Source: KLAP211 sp964650085 (GTDB lineage: Bacteria > Patescibacteriota > Dojkabacteria > J137). From it: a stretch of 12,902 nt of DNA. The stretch is from positions 1 to 12,902 of the forward strand of contig CAZYSE010000033.1 of the NCBI GenBank assembly GCA_964650085.1, read 5' to 3'. This document shows, in pieces, positions 8,381-12,902 of the stretch. Positions within the stretch are counted from its first letter, which is position 1, and the number at the start of each line of letters is the position of its first letter. The position numbers were made by a program, and so were the translations under genes. The notes below the pieces were generated by a model. That model was not told the DNA's origin. It ran no database searches and was given only the letters and a program-made list of their open reading frames with translations.

Positions 8381-8540
8381 CGTTGTAAGTTATAGGTCAT
8401 AAGTTTTAGGCTTGAGCTTAAGTTAGGGGTCGCGTGTGCCTTGGGGCTAAGGGCTTTGAGCTATGGGATTAGATATTGGGATTTGGGATTTGGAATTTCG
8501 TCTTTGATATTGGATATTGGGTTTTTGGATTTTCGTGTTC
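8381..8540. repeat. Degenerate G/T-rich intergenic repeat, block D
   Basis: This is the longest of the G-rich repeat blocks. Its left part (GTTATAGGT, GTTTTAGG, GGGCTTTGAG) resembles 5031-5090. Its right part (TTAGATATTGG, GGGATTTGGGATTTGG, GATATTGGATATTGGG, TTTTTGGATTTTCG) resembles 3238-3304. It fills most of the 278-nt divergent spacer between polA and the plus-strand gene. It encodes nothing recognisable. Confidence 0.5.
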
Positions 8541-8569
8541 GTCTTATAGTCTTTTTCTTCACCTCTCTC

Positions 8570-8598
8570 TTGTAGAATGAAATTTTGGGTAATATAAT
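8570..8598 (+). promoter_or_regulatory. Promoter of the plus-strand hypothetical locus
   Basis: A perfect -10 box TATAAT (8593-8598) is preceded at exactly 17 bp by TTGTAG (8570-8575), a partial -35 match. Transcription would begin near 8605, leaving only about 14 nt before the ATG at 8619 and no Shine-Dalgarno sequence. Translation from a very short leader is implied. Confidence 0.65.
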
Positions 8599-8618
8599 CG
8601 GGCAATTAACGAAAGATT

Positions 8619-8990
8619 ATGGCAGATGCAGCTAATTTCTTTGAAAAGGTTTCACCTTTGCAACAGCGCAACTTCGCTGACGCCATCGCCCCTGATTTAT
8701 ACGAAGCTACCTATCGCGCATATACCCAAAGACAAACTCCAGATACAGAAAACTTGAAAGCTAGTTATTCTTTATTTAAAAGAGAAGTTGAACTTGGAGT
8801 AAATCGTCACTTTTTTGGCATGGGCGAAGACGGAAATTATATTGCTATGTATATTAAATATTTAGCACAAGAAATTAGAAGCAAGCCACAACATAAGGAA
8901 CTGCTAGCGATAATTCAAAATAATAAACAAGGTTTTATTGAATATTTAATTCAAGCAGGAAAACGAATCCTTGCAAGGAATGTTGATTGA
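8619..8990 (+). CDS. Hypothetical protein, N-terminal piece (probably one frameshifted gene with the next)
   Basis: This frame encodes 123 residues with no family I recognise. It is soluble and predicted mostly helical, with no signal peptide or membrane segment, starting MADAANFFEKVSPLQQRNF. The ATG at 8619 is the only usable start, since an in-frame TAA lies at 8607, and it sits about 14 nt below a strong -10 box. The frame ends in TGA at 8988-8990, while the other genes with visible ends here all stop with TAA. It overlaps the next frame, which is open from 8950. A single extra base between 8950 and 8987, for example in the AAAA at 8960-8963, would explain the split, so the original product may be a protein of about 910 residues. 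A translationally coupled gene pair is the alternative. Confidence 0.6.
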   Translation: MADAANFFEKVSPLQQRNFADAIAPDLYEATYRAYTQRQTPDTENLKASYSLFKREVELGVNRHFFGMGEDGNYIAMYIKYLAQEIRSKPQHKELLAIIQNNKQGFIEYLIQAGKRILARNVD

Positions 8991-11343
8991 TGCTAAAAAA
9001 TTCCACGACGATTCGCAACCGGCAATGGTAAAGCTTTGGAGCTTTTTTTATGATGAAACTAAAGAATTTGATTTAGAAAGACGTGCTAGTTTTAATGCGC
9101 ATATACTTCAATTAGCCGCATCTTCCTTTGCAGAGCTGTGTTATGGATCCCGAAGCTATGCTTCAGTAAAAGTAGCAGCATTAAAGCAGCGTGCTGAAGT
9201 AGCGTTAAACGAGTTTTCCGCATCATATTTTGCTTCCCAAATGTCTGTTCCAAAGAGAGAACTTACAGCAATGAATGAAAGTACTGGTTTGTTTGAATCC
9301 CCAGAATCTTTAGAAGAATTTGAATTTGAAGTAGCTCCGATTCTAGCAAGATATATTGCTCATTATCGATATACTTCGTTGGATCATGCCTATGCAGTGG
9401 AGTCGTTAGCAGAAGACCTTGTCGAAGAATTCAAAGCTCTTGAACAACAAGGATATTTCACAGTTCACTTTATCGAAGGAAGATTCGGAAAGTTATTCTC
9501 TTTAATTTTGCGTTACCATAATTCGGATCGATTAATAAATACAGCTGCAAATTCCGTGAAACTCTTCGCTGTAGTAAAGAATGCACTGCATAGAATTCCT
9601 GATCATACGAAACCAGAAGAGAGATCCAGTGAACTAATCGTTGATGTATTCCACAATGAAAACAGTCCTTTCCTAGCCGATGCTTACTCATTGATGGACT
9701 CTTTTAGTCAAATCCACATGTCGTATTACCAAGCTTATTTAGCAATCCAAGCTTACTATGCACCAAAATCAGAACAGGACTTTGTATCGAAAGGAAAGGA
9801 ATTTGTCGGAGATTTTGTTTTATTTATGAGAGGAAGTGATAACTTAAGATTTCCGCCTTACTTTCAGAGATTAAGGTCTGTAATTAATGGGGTGACTGCT
9901 TCAAGAAGTCCAGAGTTAATAGCAGCTGTCGAATACGCACTTGCTAATGTAATGCTTAGGGATTATTGCGAAATCGCTTGTGACGATATTCTGCATGTAC
10001 ATAAAGAAGACGGCGACGAAATGTATAGAGCTTTTAGGCAAGAGATAATTTCAGGTAAGTCTTCCACAGAGGCAAAAGAAGAACCAAGTAATGAATTATC
10101 TGAACTACTTGGATTGGATGACCAAGTAGTAGCACAAAGAGTTAGAGTTGCTCTTAGTTCTAATAACATTGGATTACCAATTAGCACTATGTGCGAAATA
10201 TCTGCTCAAACCGATTTCTTACCTTCCGATATTTCAGATATTGAGGTGAAGGCAACGCTTTTTCTCAGCGACCTGCTTGAAGCTATCAATGGGAGAAAGG
10301 CACAGTCCGTTCACATTAATACATTCGTAAACGTTATAAAGCTCAAGGCTAGAGACGCCTTGAATCATCCCGCAGTTGTAGGTTATATGGAAACAAAAGT
10401 AGCTGAGCCATCAATTAAAAAGAGAATTTTATCTCTGTCTCTAGAGCTATTTGTGGAAGCTTCTCTGAGAAGTCATTATACAGATCGTGAGCAAATACGA
10501 GAAGCTACGCGGACAACTACCGAAAGAATTATCCAACTGATTGTTAAACCTAGCAAAGACGAAATTGGTAGCGTTTCAGTTGAAGATTCACCTATAGATC
10601 TCGAAAATCTAAAACACTCTTTACTACAACGGCTATATGTAAGTCGACGAGAAGGTTTCTTTGATTCCACAGACGAATTCTTAAGATTAGTGATTGCTGA
10701 AGCAAAAGGCAACCCTGACAAAATTGGCGAATATGTAGACAGAACAATAAAAGACCATTATGATCCGAGAAGGCTACCACTCAAAATGAATTGGCACAAC
10801 TTTCTCCATAATTCTGGTGCATTGCAGAATTCAGAGTCTACACAGATTCTTACACTGTATCTCATGGCAAGAGCAGAAGAATTACTTGCAGTGTCAGAAG
10901 CGGTAGATAAAAAAGCCTTACTGCGTGAATGGCTAGCGGCTTCTGAAAGCTCTATAGCTATAGGATACGCTTATTTACATCAATATCCAGCCTTGGTTCG
11001 CAGCATAAGCAATGCTCTAGATACATCAGGAATGAAATGGGAAAGTGAAGAAGAATTTTTAGATGTTGCGACAGATTACATATTAAAATTTGGTCAGTTG
11101 CTTATAACAAACACTACGAGTTCGACTGATCCAGTTTTACAGAAAGCTCTGGATAATATCCGAGAATGTATTAATAATTACCCTCAATATNNNNNNNNNN
11201 ATTTTGCCATAGAAGCTGGTGCAATTAATTTACTAATCACTTTTCTAGCCAGCCGATACACAGACTCCGAGCCAAAAGCAAAATCTATCAATTCTAGACA
11301 CATTCTAAAACAACATCTGATAGGTTTTGCGTACGAAGCTTAA
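8980..11343 (+). CDS. Large helical hypothetical protein, C-terminal piece (contains assembly gap)
   Basis: This frame encodes about 787 residues from ATG 8980 (a TTG at 8971 is an alternative start), in the +1 frame relative to the preceding piece and overlapping it by 11 nt. The sequence is almost entirely predicted alpha-helix, rich in Leu, Ala, Glu and Arg, with no transmembrane segment, signal peptide, Walker motif or catalytic signature I recognise. An acidic, Ser/Glu-rich break (KSSTEAKEEPSNELSELLGLDD, about residues 363-384) and a second acidic stretch around GSVSVEDSPIDLEN suggest at least three helical domains. Base use is like that of the neighbours. The 10-N run at 11191-11200 keeps the frame only by convention, so the last 47 residues (FAIEAGAINLL onwards, ending FAYEA) belong to this gene only if the true gap preserves phase. 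It ends in TAA, 34 nt before a terminator. Function unknown. Confidence 0.65.
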   Translation: MLIDAKKFHDDSQPAMVKLWSFFYDETKEFDLERRASFNAHILQLAASSFAELCYGSRSYASVKVAALKQRAEVALNEFSASYFASQMSVPKRELTAMNESTGLFESPESLEEFEFEVAPILARYIAHYRYTSLDHAYAVESLAEDLVEEFKALEQQGYFTVHFIEGRFGKLFSLILRYHNSDRLINTAANSVKLFAVVKNALHRIPDHTKPEERSSELIVDVFHNENSPFLADAYSLMDSFSQIHMSYYQAYLAIQAYYAPKSEQDFVSKGKEFVGDFVLFMRGSDNLRFPPYFQRLRSVINGVTASRSPELIAAVEYALANVMLRDYCEIACDDILHVHKEDGDEMYRAFRQEIISGKSSTEAKEEPSNELSELLGLDDQVVAQRVRVALSSNNIGLPISTMCEISAQTDFLPSDISDIEVKATLFLSDLLEAINGRKAQSVHINTFVNVIKLKARDALNHPAVVGYMETKVAEPSIKKRILSLSLELFVEASLRSHYTDREQIREATRTTTERIIQLIVKPSKDEIGSVSVEDSPIDLENLKHSLLQRLYVSRREGFFDSTDEFLRLVIAEAKGNPDKIGEYVDRTIKDHYDPRRLPLKMNWHNFLHNSGALQNSESTQILTLYLMARAEELLAVSEAVDKKALLREWLAASESSIAIGYAYLHQYPALVRSISNALDTSGMKWESEEEFLDVATDYILKFGQLLITNTTSSTDPVLQKALDNIRECINNYPQYXXXXFAIEAGAINLLITFLASRYTDSEPKAKSINSRHILKQHLIGFAYEA
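11191..11200. other. Assembly gap (10 N)
   Basis: Ten undetermined bases interrupt the plus-strand hypothetical gene. Ten is a common arbitrary scaffold filler, so the true length is unknown. Sequence is missing here or, if the flanks overlap, duplicated. Confidence 0.95.
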
Positions 11344-11376
11344 TATTTGATTTTATACAGTTGTTCTTGCAAAAGA

Positions 11377-11398
11377 AATCCCGCCAGTTGGCGGGATT
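11377..11398. terminator. Bidirectional intrinsic terminator between the hypothetical gene and ftsH
   Basis: A perfect 9-bp GC-rich stem (AATCCCGCC at 11377-11385 and GGCGGGATT at 11390-11398) encloses a 4-nt loop. Read on the minus strand it is followed by TTCTTTTGC, a good U-tract for ending ftsH 19 nt after its stop. On the plus strand the run after the stem (CAAACTTTTGATTT) is weaker but could still help stop the convergent transcript. Confidence 0.85.
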
Positions 11399-11417
11399 CA
11401 AACTTTTGATTTAAAGT

Positions 11418-12902
11418 TTAGAACAATTTGTCGAAATCCTCCTTTCCAAGAACTTCCTTATCCAGCAACTCTTTTGCAACCAAGTCCAACTTATCTCTGT
11501 TCTCTGTAAGTACTTTCTTTACTCTTTCGTAAGCTGCACCTACAATCGCCTTTACTTCAGAGTCGATATCCTCAGCAGTCTTCTCAGAATACTCTTTTGA
11601 ACTATTGTACGCGTAACCTAGATATTCGTTTTCTTCAAAGTCACCATATTGAACAAGTCCCAATTTCTCACTCATACCAAACTTCTGAACCATTCGTCTT
11701 GCCATGCTTGTTGCTTTTTCGATGTCGTTAGATGCTCCTGTAGAGATATCATCTAATGCAATCTCCTCTGCTGCTCTACCTCCCAAACCAACTGCGATTT
11801 CTGCAAGCAATCTTCGCTTAGACATAATGTATTCATCTGTTTCTGGTAAGAACATTGTTACTCCTCCAGACGAACCTCTTGAAATGATTGAAATTCTATC
11901 TACCGGTGTAGATTCTGGTATTAATTTGGCCGCTACAGCGTGTCCAGCCTCGTGGTAAGCTACCAACTTAAGTTCGTTCTCCGTTCTCTTTCTAGACTTC
12001 TTAGCAGGCCCTAATACAACTTTAGAAATAGCCTCGTCGATATCATTTTCTGAAATTTGAGTCTTCTCTTCTCTTGCAGCAATAATCGCAGCTTCATTCA
12101 AAATGTTTTCTAGGTCTGCTCCTGTAAATCCTACAGTTCTTTTTGCTACTCTTCCTAAGTCAACTGTTGACTCGAATGGCTTATTCTTTCCGTGAACTTC
12201 TAAGATCTGCTTTCTACCTTCCATATCTGGAAGTTCAATTCTGATTTGTCTGTCGAATCTTCCAGGTCTTAAGATAGCTGGGTCTAGAACGTCAGGTCTG
12301 TTTGTTGCAGCAATTACAATTACATTTACATTCTTTTCAAATCCGTCCATTTCAACAAGAATCTGGTTTAATGTTTGCTCAGTTGTTCCTGATTGAATCT
12401 TTGTTCCTCTTTTTCTTGCAACTGCATCAATTTCATCGATAAAGATTAAGGCAGGTGCTGCTTTTTTAGCTTTTGTAAACAAGTCTCTAACTCTAGAAGC
12501 TCCCGCTCCAACTAACATTTCTTCAAATTCTGAACCTGAAGTATGGAAGAATGGAACTGCAGCTTCACCAGCGATAGCTCTTGCTAACAATGTTTTTCCG
12601 GTTCCTGGTGCTCCAACCATAAGTATTCCCTTAGGAATTCTTGCGCCAAGCTTTCTAAATTTAGCAGGATGTTTTAAGAAGTCTACGATTTCATTTAATT
12701 CGTCTCTAGCTTCGTCGATTCCTGCAACATCTTTGAATGTTGTGTCGATCTTAGAACCAAAGAATAATTTTGCTTTACTCTGTCCAAATTGAGCAATTCC
12801 CATTCCTCCTCCGCCTTGAACGCCTCTAAATAATACAAATGCGATTACTACAAATCCAACTAGTGTTAACAAAGTTAAGATCTGATCTAATGTGATTCCA
12901 CC
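11418..12902 (-). CDS. ftsH: ATP-dependent zinc metalloprotease FtsH (5' end outside window)
   Basis: The frame is open to the window edge, so the first transmembrane helix and external domain are missing. In visible residue numbering, the second transmembrane helix is at about 5-26. The AAA+ ATPase (about 50-300) carries Walker A GAPGTGKT (97-104), Walker B IFIDEID (153-159) and the second region of homology around ATNRPDVLDPAILRPGRFD (199-217). The peptidase domain (about 305-494) has HEAGH (317-321) and the third zinc ligand Asp393 in GASNDIEKAT. FtsH is a hexamer that unfolds and degrades membrane and regulatory proteins on the cytoplasmic face. Two oddities stand out. The pore-loop motif is MLVG rather than MFVG. 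The loop after RKRG is short (GTKIQSGTTEQTLNQ, without the usual HDERE). The stop is TAA. The gene is convergent with the hypothetical gene and ends at a strong terminator. Confidence 0.97.
   Translation of the reverse strand, partial: GGITLDQILTLLTLVGFVVIAFVLFRGVQGGGGMGIAQFGQSKAKLFFGSKIDTTFKDVAGIDEARDELNEIVDFLKHPAKFRKLGARIPKGILMVGAPGTGKTLLARAIAGEAAVPFFHTSGSEFEEMLVGAGASRVRDLFTKAKKAAPALIFIDEIDAVARKRGTKIQSGTTEQTLNQILVEMDGFEKNVNVIVIAATNRPDVLDPAILRPGRFDRQIRIELPDMEGRKQILEVHGKNKPFESTVDLGRVAKRTVGFTGADLENILNEAAIIAAREEKTQISENDIDEAISKVVLGPAKKSRKRTENELKLVAYHEAGHAVAAKLIPESTPVDRISIISRGSSGGVTMFLPETDEYIMSKRRLLAEIAVGLGGRAAEEIALDDISTGASNDIEKATSMARRMVQKFGMSEKLGLVQYGDFEENEYLGYAYNSSKEYSEKTAEDIDSEVKAIVGAAYERVKKVLTENRDKLDLVAKELLDKEVLGKEDFDKLF

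Noticed and set aside
8988..8990. Reassignment of TGA to glycine, as in Gracilibacteria and Absconditabacteria.
   Set aside because: Reading through this TGA reaches a TAA two codons later. The long conserved polA, ftsH and VanW frames have no internal TGA, so the standard code fits.
8985..8992. Programmed +1 frameshifting at the GAT-TGA junction.
   Set aside because: There is no prfB-like slippery CTT-TGA or upstream stimulatory SD. A simple one-base indel or two coupled genes explain it better.

Overview
The window looks like a chromosomal contig of a Candidate Phyla Radiation (Patescibacteria) bacterium. The reasons are an AT-rich genome, a 16S rRNA that deviates at normally invariant positions (530 loop, decoding-site helix 44, anti-Shine-Dalgarno tail), an enlarged 23S 5' domain, tRNAs without encoded CCA, and a VanW-domain protein of the type often found in that group. 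The lineage within CPR cannot be fixed from sequence alone. The genetic code is standard: the 847-codon polA and the 494 visible codons of ftsH have no internal TGA.

Layout. Bases 1-2963 hold the start of an rRNA operon on the minus strand: promoter (2934-2963), a leader of about 250 nt, 16S rRNA (1153-2676), tRNA-Ile(GAU), tRNA-Ala(UGC), a boxA-like antitermination site, then the first ~629 nt of 23S rRNA, cut by the window edge. The two 16S flanks form an evident long processing stem. Bases 2980-3335 are non-coding and carry three consecutive hairpins and a G/T-rich degenerate repeat. Next on the minus strand come a membrane-anchored VanW-domain protein (3336-4964), a 332-nt spacer with the same repeat type, and a two-gene unit: DNA polymerase I (5797-8340) followed 2 nt later by a membrane-anchored winged-helix protein (5297-5794).

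A 278-nt divergent spacer (8341-8618) holds another copy of the G/T-rich repeat and a clear promoter for the only plus-strand locus. That locus is a large helical protein of unknown function, split into two overlapping frames (8619-8990 and 8980-11343) and interrupted by a 10-N assembly gap. It converges on ftsH (11418-12902, 5' end outside the window), and a strong stem-loop terminator separates the two.

Working together: the window mixes core information processing (rRNA, tRNA, Pol I), membrane proteostasis (FtsH) and cell-envelope functions (VanW). The Pol I and membrane-tethered HTH pair is the only clear two-gene unit besides the rRNA operon. None of the visible start codons has a well-placed Shine-Dalgarno sequence, which fits the altered 16S tail and the very short predicted leader of the plus-strand gene.
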